Source of the DNA: Chlorophyllum brunneum
Taxonomy: Eukaryota > Basidiomycota > Agaricomycetes > Agaricales > Agaricaceae
NCBI GenBank assembly: GCA_963576785.1
Contig: OY756140.1
Coordinates: 2,170,001-2,234,000 of the forward strand
Direction of reading: 5' to 3'
DNA: 64,000 nucleotides
The notes beneath the pieces were generated by a model. That model saw only the letters and a list, made by a program, of their open reading frames with translations. It was not told the origin of the DNA and did not search any database. This document shows positions 47,346-59,192 of the stretch, piece by piece. Each line of letters starts with the position of its first letter. Positions within the stretch are counted from its first letter, which is position 1. The translations under genes and the position numbers were made by a program.

Positions 47346-49686
47346 ATGTATCCTTATATTGATGTCTATCCTGGAGTATCCCGCTCTGGCCACCATCACT
47401 ACCATCACCCAACCATTCGACCACTTGGAGCACACAATAGGTATTACAACGCACTTGCGGAAGCCCGTGCTGCCTGGTCGGAAATGCTAGCTGAAGAAGC
47501 TGCCCGACGGGAAGAGGAGCTCCAACCATGTCATCTGCAAGAGCTGTGCCAATCTCGGCTTGCATCACAGCCGCATTCGCACCAACTCCATTGTTACCAT
47601 CCCTACCATGCCGATACCTTGGCTCATCCAAGCTATCTACTATCACACTTAGAGACTTTTAGGCTCCAACGACAGGAGGAACAGTTGGTGAGATTAGGAG
47701 CTTTGCGCAAGAAACGGCTCGAGCTGGAGGAAGAAGCCAAGCTGGCAGCTGTCGTTGAGCTCCAGCATAGGAAACTTCAAGAGCTGTCTCGGCGCGAAAC
47801 AGCAAGACATTTATTTCGCGAACTTGAGATTGCTGAGCAAGAGGCCAGCTTCAGCCAATTAGGCTACTCCTCTCCATTTGGAACCACCAGGGTATGTTAG
47901 CAGTGCGCTTTTGACGTGGTTACTCCGTTTACTTACTTAGGTTTCCAGGCCCCAGCGAGCACAACCCCCCAACCGAGTGGTATCACGTCGGTGCATTCCT
48001 TTGTGCAGTACCCTCATCATGATATAGTGGGTACATCTGACCGGAAGGTAAGTCCCTGTTTCTGTAATTCTATACCACTCTTTGACGGCTTTACATGCGA
48101 TGTTTAGCCCGATCAGTCAGCCGAACTGTTGGTTCATCTTACTCCAGGAGAACCCAGGCATACGGGGCCACCGATCCGACACATTGAGCAAGTACAGAGA
48201 GACTTTCCACAAATCCGCAAGGAAGATTGGATCGGAGCATCGGCTATACCTAATTCCGTTGACTTGAACTACCCTCTACAGCAGCTGGGGCTTTTTGAAC
48301 CAGCACATGAGACATGTCCGAGGGAAGGGGAACGGACCAACCATATGTCCAAAGGAAAAGATGTACGTCCATCCCTCATGTTATTCTTTTGAACTGTGGC
48401 TGACGAAATATTCGTAGTCCTCTTCCCAGCTGCCCCAATCATCCACCGAAGCCATTCTCAAGGAACAGCCCGAGAAGCACTTTAACAGTGAGTACGCGAA
48501 CGAAATTCGCGATACTGCCAAGGCCCTCCTGAACTCGTTCAACGACCTTCAACCCGTTCCTACATCCGCACAATTCGCTTACACCTCCCAGCTGTCGGTG
48601 CCCGAGTCACTTAAATCGTCATTTAAGGGGAAGTCGAAGGAGGACCCTCCCACAACAGAAGAGCAGAAACGTTCGTCTATCAGAGGCGTAGACAATACCT
48701 TACTACAGGTTCAAGAAGTTGAGAAGCGATTCCGTGCTTTGGAGACCGAGTTTGTGTTCCCGCACACCCTTGATTTCATCGCACCAACCTCAACGAAGGC
48801 CGGCTCAGTCACCTCTTATCTCACCTATACCGCCAGCAATCATCCGGTTCGATTCTATGAGCAATCATTGAACCAACTTTTAATCCAACTTGACTCGATC
48901 GAGAGCCACGGAAACGAACAGCTGAGGAACAAGAGGAAAGATGTTGTTCGAAAGGTGGAACACGCTTTGGAGGATTTGGAGCAAGAGGTTGAGGGGCGAT
49001 GGAAGTCGAAGCTCACCAAGGGGTCGAAGAGGCGTGGCGTTACCGTTGAGGACGTAACATCTACAGGGAAGGATCCCGACGCAGGGCTCGGGTCCAAATT
49101 CGCAGAAAAAATAGGGGAGGCCCTTTCTGCGAACCCCACACGTGTCCCTATTCAGTTAACGGGGGGAATCCCTCCCTCACCGCCGCATGAACACCAACCT
49201 TGTGTTGGGGAACGTTCCGTCCAAGTACCTGTTGTTGAGGAGCCCACTGTTGAAAAGCCCGCTGGCCTGGAGTATTCAGCATCCATTGCAGCCCTCTCTA
49301 CCCGGGAGGTTTCTGTCCCTGCGGTCCAGGAAACGGTCCTGGAAACACCCCCGACAGGGGACGTATCCTCAAATACGAGCGAAATTCTACCAGCTCAGCC
49401 GCTCACGTCCTTGGAACCGGAACCTTCAATGACAAAGGCAAGGGAAACAATAGATGCCGACCTGCAAGAAATCACAGAAGAGTCGAACGAAGACCCCTCT
49501 ACTACCACCGCTCCAAGCTCAGAACCTACTGGTTCTCCTCTCTTGGACTCGCAGATGAAATCAGAAGTGGGCGAGCCAAAGGGGTTTTTATTGGACCATG
49601 ATTCGGTTGAAGGGAGCTCTGACATTTCAGACGCTAGGTCGACCTTGAGTGATTGGTCTGAAGTCGGGACGACAGCCACACAATAG
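47346..49686 (+). CDS. BAG-domain Hsp70 co-chaperone
   Basis: Predicted nucleotide-exchange partner of Hsp70. Exons 47346..47891, 47949..48047, 48108..48362, 48418..49686 give 722 aa. The N-terminus is His/Tyr-rich, then a long charged coiled coil (QRQEEQLVRLGALRKKRLEL, to about residue 180). The BAG domain sits around residues 440-560: LLQVQEVEKRFRALETEFVF, then VRFYEQSLNQLLIQLDSIES and RNKRKDVVRKVEHALEDLEQ. The C-terminal 160 residues are acidic and disordered. Such coiled-coil/BAG proteins are common in agaricomycetes. The heat-shock element upstream supports a stress role. Confidence 0.85.
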
Positions 49687-49971
49687 GTTAAATAGTGTCC
49701 TCGTCCGTTTCACCTTCTCCCCCGTATTTGTTACTTGTCAGTTAATTATCAGCGAATCATTAGGACTATCTCTTCAAATCATAATTCATTATAACATGTC
49801 GATGACCCGGAAAATTGCGTGATGCGAAATTCTAGTGGGGGATAGTGTGAGGGACACAATTGAGTACAAACAAAATGAACGTCATTATTGGAGAACCATT
49901 GGAAAAGCAATACACCACTAAACGAGCGTGGTAGATAATAACTTGTAATCAAACAACAAAACCTTCAAAGA

Positions 49972-52900
49972 TCAGGACCTGCCTCCTTTTTTCTTCTTAT
50001 TCACTACTTTGAATCCCCACTCTGGCTGTGTCGGCTTGGGCGCAGCCTTGACCACGTCAGCAATTGACACAGGTTTCGTAGGACCCTTTGACGCTCCGCC
50101 ATTCTTCGCATGCGCAATCACATCTGCTTTTCGTCTTGACACAAATTCATCTGCGAAACGTCTGCCATCCATGGTAGTGCTATTCGTGTAGATTGTTTCT
50201 GAGATGATTTCGCGGATGCTAGCATCTGCTTCGATGGGGAAGGTAAGAAGCATATTCATGATCTCCTCCACTACAAGAAGGGCATGTCAGTGGACAAGGA
50301 TAAGATCAATGATGGATGTTGGCAGCGCACCGCTGACGGAATTGTTGAGACCCTTAAGGGAGTCGTTCAGCCAGTTGAGGAATCCGTGTGACGGTGCAAG
50401 ATCTTCCACTCGGGTCACTGGCGTGGATACAGGTTTCGCAAGGGGTTGGGTGGATCGAGCCAGCGCGGGACCATTAGAACGAGGGGCAGCAGAAGCGGTC
50501 GACGGTGCAGTAGATCTTGCAGGTGATGGGGCAGCAGCGGGATTTGATTTTCCATTCGGTCCTACAGTCGTCCAGGCACCACTAAATGTCGGAACAGAGA
50601 GCTATGGATGTTCCGTTAGGTGTCTCATAGGGCCATGCGTGTACAACATACCTTGGCGCTAGATTCTGCATACGGGCGCCTTGGAGCAGAGGCAGCAACA
50701 GTGGCCTGTGGTACGACCATCCTCTTGCGTTTCTCCTCCTCCTCTAGTATTTCCTTCATCGTCTTCTTAGCGGGAGCGATCTTGGGTGCATTGGTCCAAA
50801 CAGGAGGGGTAGTTGCAGCCACAGGTGGGGATGACGTTTCCTTGACGGGTAATGAGGTACCCCGTGAGCCAGTTTGGGAAGTCGGGAGACCCCAAGAGGC
50901 GGTGAAAGCCTGAACTTCCTCCTTCTCGGATAAAGCAACAGTCGCAGTGGTGGTGGCCCGAGCTGCACGTTCTCGTTCCCTCTCTGCAAATTTCCTTGCC
51001 TCTATCCGCTTTGCCTCAGCTTCCTGGATATCGCGTAAACTGATGGTCTTCTTTGCCTCATCCTCTTTCTGCCAAGCAGGTTTAGGTGCGGGTGGCTGGG
51101 GTGATGTAAGCTCTGGTTGAAGGAGAGACGCCGGTACTGGTGCAGCTGTGGATTTGGGTTCTTTGTTTTTGCGTGATTTTCCGGATGAGGGAGGTACGAC
51201 GGTTGACGGGGCGGTTGCGGGGGCCCCTTCACTGGGGTCGGGTTCAGACTTGGCTTCCGCTGATGGTTCGGAAGTAGTCGTTGCAGTGGCTTGCTCAATG
51301 GGACTTTGTCGTGCATCCCCTTCGACCTGCGCTTCAACGATAGCAGAAGCATCCTCAACACGTTCTTTCCAAGCGCTATCTACGGCACCATGTGAGGCAA
51401 CAACCCAAGGTGAAGCGTCCTGGGGGATCAGGAGAGATGCAGCGGGTTGAACTGAGTGCTCCCGAGGAGGGATCTGGGTAGGTGTGGCGACAGGCTGAGC
51501 AACACTCTTACTAGCGGTCGGTTGAGATTCGAATGGTCTTATCCTCGATATGCTTGCCTCCATTGCGTCAGACCACGGTGACTGTTGTGCTGGAACATTG
51601 GTTTGGGCGGCAGAAAACCCGGCTTGTGCATAAACAGGGTCTAGCGGTGTGAGTTGTTGCTGAGGGAGAGAATTGACCTGCTGAGTAATTTGCGTATAGT
51701 GTTGTTCGTGGCCGGCACTAGGAGCTAGATTAAATCCACTATATTGATCTCCTACGAGTGCGTGACTGGCGTGATCGAGACCGGTGGCGTAATTCATTGG
51801 TGCTGGTTGGGGAGAATCTACTGCTGGATCATGAGGACTTCGTAACCCGCTGTAGTTGATTCTCAATCCTTGGTTCGCGTAATTCTGCAATCCGATGTGT
51901 TCATGAGCATCGCGACCAATGGCCTCATATCCCGTAGCAAAATTAGTTGATGATGTTCCCCATGGGCTCTGGGCAGAACTGAGGGGTTGGGCGTATCCGT
52001 ATCCCCCGAACCCTCCAGACCGTGGCCCCAGTGAACCATTGATAGGTGATTCTGCATGTGGACCTCGTCGGGCAGGGAAAGCTGGGGGTATTTCAGGCGT
52101 TGTCTGGAAGCCGGAACCACGAGCACTCCCAGAAGGGTCGCCGTTGTAGAACTGGTTGCCAATAGCCCTACTGCTAAAAGTATGTGGTTCGGGGGAAGAG
52201 TCACCGAATCTACCTCCGCCAAACGAAGAAGACGGAGACTCAGAGTGATTAGAACCCGTGCTGACATATGATTCTAGTGTAGAAGTACGGAGTGATCTGA
52301 TGGGAGCAGGCTGATAAGGCCCGTTTATTGTCTGATCAACTGCGTTGTATTGCAATGGTGAATGATTGTGCATCACCAGGCCAGGTGGAGTAGGATGTAG
52401 GGGAGTGAGGAATACCCTGTCCGAGTCGGATCGTCTACGTAGTTGTTCAAGAGTTGACCAAGTTGTATCAAGTTGTGTTCGTTTCATAGGGAGATCTGGG
52501 GCGAAATAACCATCGTCGCACCATTTCTGCATTAGATCCGCACGGAAGGGTCCTTAACAAGAGGGTTAGCCCAAGATGCCTTGAGGTTCTCTGGTGCGCG
52601 ACCCACCTTGAACAGTGCCTGTAGGGTCCTTATATGACCATTCAATACTGGCAAGGTCTATCAAACCGGGAGAAGCACCAGTGGCTGAGTGGCCTTGAGT
52701 GTTGTCTAGAGGATTCGAAATATTCGTGTTCAGTGACAACTGGCCGATACCACCAGTCAAATCGCCCACATCCTTCGCATTGTGCAGGCCGCCAAAATCA
52801 TTGCTGCTGGAGACATCATTACCTGGTGTTCCGGATGAATAATCCCGTAGGGGCCCAGCGCCGTCATTCCCCTCTTCCTTTTCCTCCTTTATCCCGTCCG

Positions 52901-53773
52901 GCCTATCATTCGAGTCATTCTCGCTTCCCCCACCGGCCTTCTGCAGTGCCTCCGATGCACGCCTCCTGGCCACCCATGAATCCCCTCCATTTAGAACGCC
53001 ATCAAAATTGGGAGTGTAGCCAACACGAGTACGTGGCGATGGAACCCCCACCTCACGCGGCGGCACGGCGGGTGCCTGCAAACTCGACAAGGACTGCTTC
53101 CTCGGCAAAGCGGGATTGGGAGACTCTGACGATGGAAAGGCCATATGGATGATTAGAGAAAGATGAGAAAGTGAGAAATCATCTGACCAGTATTACTATC
53201 GCGTCGTTTGATATTCCCAAACCACTCCCTCATAGGGCTCCCTACTGTGGAGGAATTAGGGTTCAACCTAGACCCACCCGTGCCTATGTTCGCTGTCGAC
53301 AACGGGGACAAATAATCATTGGATTGGCGCCTACGAAGATCGGAGTTCAGAGGGCCAGCGAAAAGCTGAAGGCACAATGTTGATTTTTAACACACGTCGG
53401 AAAAAGTTGCATAACACAAAGCAAGGTTCCTGACCTTCTTTTCAGCGTCCCCCATTTCCCGAAGCCCCACAGGATCGCTTCCATATTCCCGAACGACACC
53501 TTCCCAGCGCTCGACCTCCAAACCCAGACCAGCCTTTCCTGTTCCGTCCTTATAGATCCTCAACAAGTCTTCCTTGGAGTACCTAAAAGGATGGGCTTCG
53601 TCATGGTGCTCGACGTGGGGGGGAGGGGCTGATGAAACAAGAGCAGAATATGTGGACACGGCGGAGGGCGGGGGGTTCGGTGGAGGTGGAGAGGGTGGTT
53701 GCTGTGGACGAGAGATGGACTGTTGTTTGGGGCGCATCCATTCAGGACCAAAATGCATGGTGGTAGTCGACAT
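49972..53773 (-). CDS. GYF-domain protein (Smy2/GIGYF-like)
   Basis: GYF domains bind proline-rich PPG-phi ligands; the family acts in mRNA repression and ER-Golgi transport. Exons 53435..53773, 53188..53365, 52607..53125, 50652..52552, 50331..50601, 49972..50270 encode 1168 aa. The domain is split by an intron and reads IEWSYKDPTGTVQGPFRADL then MQKWCDDGYFAPDLPMKR (W-x-Y-x-D-P-x-G-x-x-Q-GPF). Upstream is a disordered Pro-rich segment with a second ordered patch (HPFRYSKEDLLRIYKD). Downstream lie long Q/P/S-rich stretches, a charged helix rich in E/K/R (about 50960-51040) and a basic tail (FKVVNKKKKGGRS). Confidence 0.9.
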
Positions 53774-53937
53774 TGTAGAGCGTATTGAGTGGCTAGCACA
53801 GAAGATATATAGTTGTGTCAAAGAGTTGAAAATTCTAAGCCTGCAATCACACGTGGAAAAATATTTGGCACGTTCGCATAAGGGAGGCCGGGCTGCTTAG
53901 GGCAGGTCTTGCTTGTCAATACTCCTCTACAGTCTAA

Positions 53938-56335
53938 CTAATCCAACTTTATCCGCCATATCGAAGTCGGCAGTGCTGCGCAACCATGAGCAGACAGGCA
54001 AAACAGGAGACGGATGACGCCCACCTTGGAGTCTCCGGGCAGTTGGAAGGATGAACGCCACAAGGAAAACGAGCCCGAACAGCATGCAGATCGCGGACAC
54101 AACATAGTAACCGTCCGTTTCTGTGACACACTCTCCATTGATCTCCTTGCAGAGCTCCTTGCCATGGTCTGAAACGCACTCTGTGGCTACGATATAAGTG
54201 AGGATGGTAACCTCCCGAGAGAATTTGGAAGGCAAACCTTGGACGGCGAGCACCTGGCCACTTCCGGTCACATGGCAAGTTGCGACACTAAACAGATCTA
54301 CGCCTTCAACGAGTCAAACTTGTGCAGTGATCAGCGCAGAGGAAATTTGACACTGACCTTTGAGGACGAACCATTTTGGCCACGTTCCACCCATATTGGT
54401 AAAGGTGTTCAAGAGCTGGTAATGCTCGTGAATGTCCTAGTCGTTCTGATTTGTGGATACATACCGTCATATAAGTTCCGCCAATCAACGGATCAGAAAT
54501 ACGGGTATGGAATGCTGAGATCCCAACGAATTGCACAGTCCTGTTGCGTGGTTAACGAAGTTAGTCAGTAATAACAACAACACTCACGATGCAAAAGACG
54601 ATAACACAGTATGGACGACAATGAAGACGAAGAAACCGAATGAATACGGTGGGATTGGAAACCAGTAAACGATGAAGGTCGCAACCAGACAAAGTCCTAA
54701 GCGCGGCCAAAAGGCATATATCCAAGGCTTAAGCGGGCGATCTCCTCTTGACCAGCTGGCAGTCAACCAACCACCAAGTATTTGGAATGGGAAATCGATA
54801 AGAACCGCAGCGGCAAGATCTTCCCTCTTGAACCCTTTCTCAATCATCTTCAAAGAAGTTACAGCATCATTGGCAGCGAAACCTATTTTTGCAAACAAGT
54901 GCATGATGACGAGCAGCTGAACATCTGTATGAAGGGTTTTGAGCGCCGAGGATGCTGTGATAAACGAAGGCGCACGTTTGAGTTTGCAAATAGACCAGAT
55001 CGTTTTGTAAACCCCACTAATGCTCATGTCAGCTTCACTTGCAGGTTCCTTGTCCTGGACAACAGTCACTATGGCAAACGGAGGGGAAAAAACAGAGGAA
55101 GCGACGAACCTCCTTCTTGAAGCAAAGCAACCAGAACGTCACAGCATAACACATGACGCTCCAAAACTTCAGATACGTGCCCAAGGTCAGGCGGGGAATA
55201 CCCCACTTTTCAGCGAAGGATTCGCTATTGAACGCGAGGAAAACAGTAAAGGAAGCGAAGAAACCGGTATTCAGGCCAATAGTTTGACATGTCGATGCAT
55301 AAGACAAGCTGTCTTGAGAGAGGAGCGTAAGTGCCCAGCCTAGGGATAGGTGAGTCCCTGGATAGATCACAAGAAGCAGAACATACTGACCGTCTACAGC
55401 GATATCTGAAACAGAAATTAGATACGGCATGATCGACTGCCATTTTGTCCTCACCTTGTGTAGCAGAGAACATCACCAGCGAGGTGAAGACGACCGTGAG
55501 TTCCGTTACATTATTGGCGGGCTGTGAGAGTGGTGTGAACCAAAGGCCAGGAAAAAATCATTTTAGCACTCACATCATCCAAAAGTTTCTGTACATTCAT
55601 AGAGATATACAACATCAAGGTCCCTACAATTAACTGCATGGGGATGATCCAGGATTTCCGACGTCCGACAGACTTGAAAAATACTGAATCAACAATAGGA
55701 GACCATAATAGCTTGAGAGAATAAGGATAGCTCGACAGCGCGAATGTTGCCAGTTGTGAATAGGACAGATGTTCCTTGAGGAGGAAAGGTACAGAGCCTA
55801 GGCTAGACCTTAGCAAAAAGAAAAGAAAAAAAGCAAAAAAGAATGAGATGAAGAAAAGGCAAACATACCGAGTGCGAGTCCCAGCTTTTGCAGGGGCAAG
55901 CCATTAAAGATGCGGTTTATAGGAGAGCTGCCAGGGTACATACCGGAACACCTTGAATTAGATCTGATTCACGTTAGAAAGCGTCGGCGTTGGTAGACCC
56001 ACACACTCACAGAGTACACAAAGGAGCACCATCGCTCTTTTGTCTTTCGCGGACATGGGCTTCTTCCCCGCACTGCCTAGAGGGAATCCCTCAGCGTCCA
56101 AGCCCTGCGCGGCCTGTCTTCTTTCTGCCTCCCCGAGCAAACTCAACTCCACATCGTCCTCCACATCATCAAACTCCCGAGTTTTCGGCGTGCGTGGTGA
56201 GATATGAATGCTATGTAGTGACGAAGAGACTGCCATAGGTTCCTGTGAGGGCTTGTCTCTCATCGCCTTGTCTGGGACACCGTTTGAATGCGAAGCTGGA
56301 GCAACTTCCTTCTTCGTGTTCCGCTTCCCTGGCAT
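53938..56335 (-). CDS. ER acetyl-CoA transporter (AT-1/SLC33A1)
   Basis: Multi-pass membrane protein of the acetyl-CoA transporter family, importing acetyl-CoA into the ER/Golgi lumen. The first 105 residues are polar and cytosolic. Then come YLIQGVPLGLALGSVPFLL, SYSQLATFALSSYPYSLKLL, a WSPIVDSVF loop with GRRKSWI, DIAVDGWALTLLS, NTGFFASFTVFLAFNSE, DLAAAVLIDFPFQILGGW and, near the end, NMGGTWPKWFVL and CMLFGLVFLVAFILPT, about 12 transmembrane segments. Ends ALPTSIWRIKLD. About nine introns; the exon joins checked (56000-55780 and the last) are in frame. It lies tandem 164 bases from the GYF gene and divergent from a P450. Confidence 0.9.
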
Positions 56336-56891
56336 ACAAGGTAGGTCAAAGGATTCACGCGCTGCGCGAAAGAGGGTACGGGTGGATGGTACAAGCCGCT
56401 AGTCAGGTTTAGCCAACACGTGGACACGGACGTGTCGCAATTCCGATCACCATCACCCGCTGCCCGCTGGCCTGGTGACATGTTGAATTAAGTGGATGTC
56501 AACAGAAAGCGCGATATATGTGCGGCGAGCCTTCCGTTTGAAATGATAGGCCCTCTGGGACGTTGATGGATTGTCCGCCGCAGGGCTCGATGTTGTCAAA
56601 GCTAGAGACCTCCCGACGTGTGCGGGCTCAGTCTATGTCACTGCCAAGTACATTGGCTCCAACCTAGAATCCCTGGTCCCTCGAAATCACCTTTCTCGAT
56701 GCATTTACTACTCAAACCGACTATCGTCTTCCTCAATCAGACGCATGAAAAATCACATTGTCTTGTCTCAGACCAGATGGACCGTGTCATCCAGTGGCAC
56801 GGTGAATGGTATCGCCGTTATCCAAATCAGCCTGGTTTCATGCGCAAGTATAAAGTTGGGTAAATGGTACTTATCGCTCCCAAACATTACA
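56336..56891. promoter_or_regulatory. Divergent promoter, acetyl-CoA transporter / P450
   Basis: 556 bases between opposite starts, with one CACGTG at 56417..56422. A plus-strand frame stays open from 56571 into the P450, but the upstream part lacks family features; ATG 56892 directly precedes the membrane anchor. Confidence 0.4.
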
Positions 56892-58947
56892 ATGCTCCTC
56901 ACACTCCTTTACATTTTCTTCCTGTTTTCTTGCGGCGTCGCGCTTGTCACATTCACCCACTTCGTATACGATCAGGCATCGGCTCGACGTCTTCTCAGTC
57001 GTATTCCTGGTCCTAAGGCATCATCCCTCATCTGGGGCGAAGAGTGGAACCTCTACAACAGTCCTCCCGGTCAGCCTTATACCCACTGGCACAAACGATA
57101 CGGGCCAGTCGTCAAGTTTAGAGGCGCCTTTGGCGTATGTGCATCTTTCGTTCTCTGCGGCTCTCCCACTCATCTATTTTAGCACCAAGTCGTCTCGTTG
57201 ACGGATCACAAGGCTATCTCTTTTATCCTTGGAGAGAATGCCTACCTCTTCCCTAAAGCAAAAGGTGTTCGTGCTTGGTTCAAGGCTACCCTGGGCGAAG
57301 GTATCCTCTGGGTCGAAGGTGGGTGGCCCCGTCGCTTAAATTGCAACCTTCCATTGAGAATCCACAACTAGGAAAAGATGCCCATGAACGCCAGAGGAAG
57401 TTGTTGGCTCCTGCGCTTAGGTACTTTAACAGATCCGAAATTTTTATAATGTAGTCTGACATCCCTGTCTACCTAGCTCACAAGCTGTTCGCAACCTCGC
57501 CCCTATCCTGTTTGAGACTTCGGCAAAATTGGCATCGCAATGGATGAAAATTCTCGATCGCCAACATGCAGACGTGGCCGAGATAGAGATTACCGGGTGG
57601 GCTGGGCGTTTCGCGTAAGCTCCCCACCCAACTCCCCCCCCCCCCTTTTCTGGTATCGTCTGAACGACTCAACAGACTAGACACCATCGGTCGCGCTGCG
57701 TTTACTTATGACTTTAATTTCCTCTCTCAGGAAACAACTCAGCCAAACTCTTTGGCAGAAGTACTTGATAGCCTTACCAATCACGAGAACAAAAAGTCGT
57801 CATTCTACATGCGCGCCCTGTTCTGGCTTTTTCCGCCCATTCTCAACATCGGAAAGAAGGGCGCGATGATTAGGCGGACAAAACAGGAGCTTGGTTCTAT
57901 CGGTTCGAGGATGTGGCATGACGCAAAGGCTGTTGGTGATCATGAAGGTCGAACTATGATGGCGTTCATGTGTAAGTGGAATCGGTTTAGCGCAACAGCT
58001 CGCGCGCTCTTTTAGACTTACTTGACAGACAGTGAAAGCCGATGTAGCTGCTGCCACCCCCGCTAGTAAAGGTGACGTCATCGCACAGATGCGGACGGTC
58101 ATCTCCGCTGGCTATGAAACTGTATCCGCTGTCGTTGCAGTGAGTCAGCCGTATGCTTTGCTCGTGTCTCTGTGACTGAACATCTTGTCAGTGGATGCTT
58201 TACGAACTTGCTCGCCACCCCCAAATCCAGCACGAGATCCGAGAAGAGGTTCAGCGAGTACGAATCCACTCTATCGATGTCATTAACGACAAGTGTCCTC
58301 TCCTTGAAAGTGCCCTCAAGGAAACGCTTCGCCTTCACCCTGCCATCTTAGAAAACCACCATGAGGCATGCCTTTTGTTCCATAACGACAGTAATCCCGA
58401 ACACTTCACTAATACAATCTAACCAGACTTCCGAAACCGTTAGCATTCCACTTGACGAGCCTATTCCTGGAACAAAGGATACCCAAATTCTCATTCCCAA
58501 AGGCACCCTCCTTGCGATACCCCTCAATGTCGTCCATCACGACCCCGAGGTCTGGGGCCCTGACACTGATGTTTTTCGCCCTGAACGCTGGCTGGAACGG
58601 AAGAAGAGCCAGCTGCGCCATAAGCATGAGCTTCTCACTTTCAGCGAAGGGTGAGATATCAATTCCTGCTCTCTTCTAGACCGTTTGACCGACCAATGAC
58701 TTGGGTTGGCGTAGACCTCGTGCGTGCATTGGCAAGGCTTTCGCAATGGCTGAGATCAAAGCAAGTTCATGCGTTTATCACACTTCGAGGCAGACTGACA
58801 TAAGGATAGGTCTTGATGGTCACTCTTCTCCAGCAATTCTCCTTTACCTGTGAACAGGAGATTGAAGCTTTTCAGAGTTTCGTGATTCGTCCACGTATCA
58901 AAGGCGAGGGCGTCAGCTCTTTGCCACTAGTTGTTCACAGGTTATAA
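56892..58947 (+). CDS. Cytochrome P450 monooxygenase
   Basis: Membrane-anchored haem monooxygenase; substrate unknown. Ten exons: 56892..57134, 57183..57318, 57372..57420, 57477..57614, 57676..57971, 58033..58139, 58192..58365, 58427..58650, 58715..58760, 58810..58947 (516 aa). MLLTLLYIFFLFSCGVALVT anchors it in the ER. Motifs: RIPGP hinge, I-helix AGYET, K-helix ETLR, FRPERW, and haem loop FSEGPRACIG with the axial Cys, assembled across an intron. Two introns are GC-AG: 58366..58426 and 58761..58809. A C-tract (57630-57641) sits in intron 4. It is convergent with ERG5 but does not look like a recent duplicate of it. Confidence 0.93.
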
Positions 58948-59192
58948 TTCGAGACAGAACAGCTACCTACTATTTGGCACCTGTGTGATCCAAAATCACA
59001 ATCACTACGAACTATTCCTATCCCAAGATAGAATGCAAATCCATTCACATAGAGCAGATATCATGCCGTCGACGGGAAAAAACAATTAGGGAATGAGGAT
59101 GAACTTTAGTCACAACCTCGGGCAAGTAATAAGGATTTTACAGGTATAAGGATATAATCATATCATCACTGCAAGGCCTCCCACACTTAGGC

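Noticed and set aside
56571..56891. N-terminal extension of the P450
   Set aside because: Open by chance; ATG 56892 directly precedes the membrane anchor, the usual P450 start.
57625..57645. C-tract as a structural element
   Set aside because: Sits in an intron polypyrimidine region of the P450; a simple run, no wider pattern.
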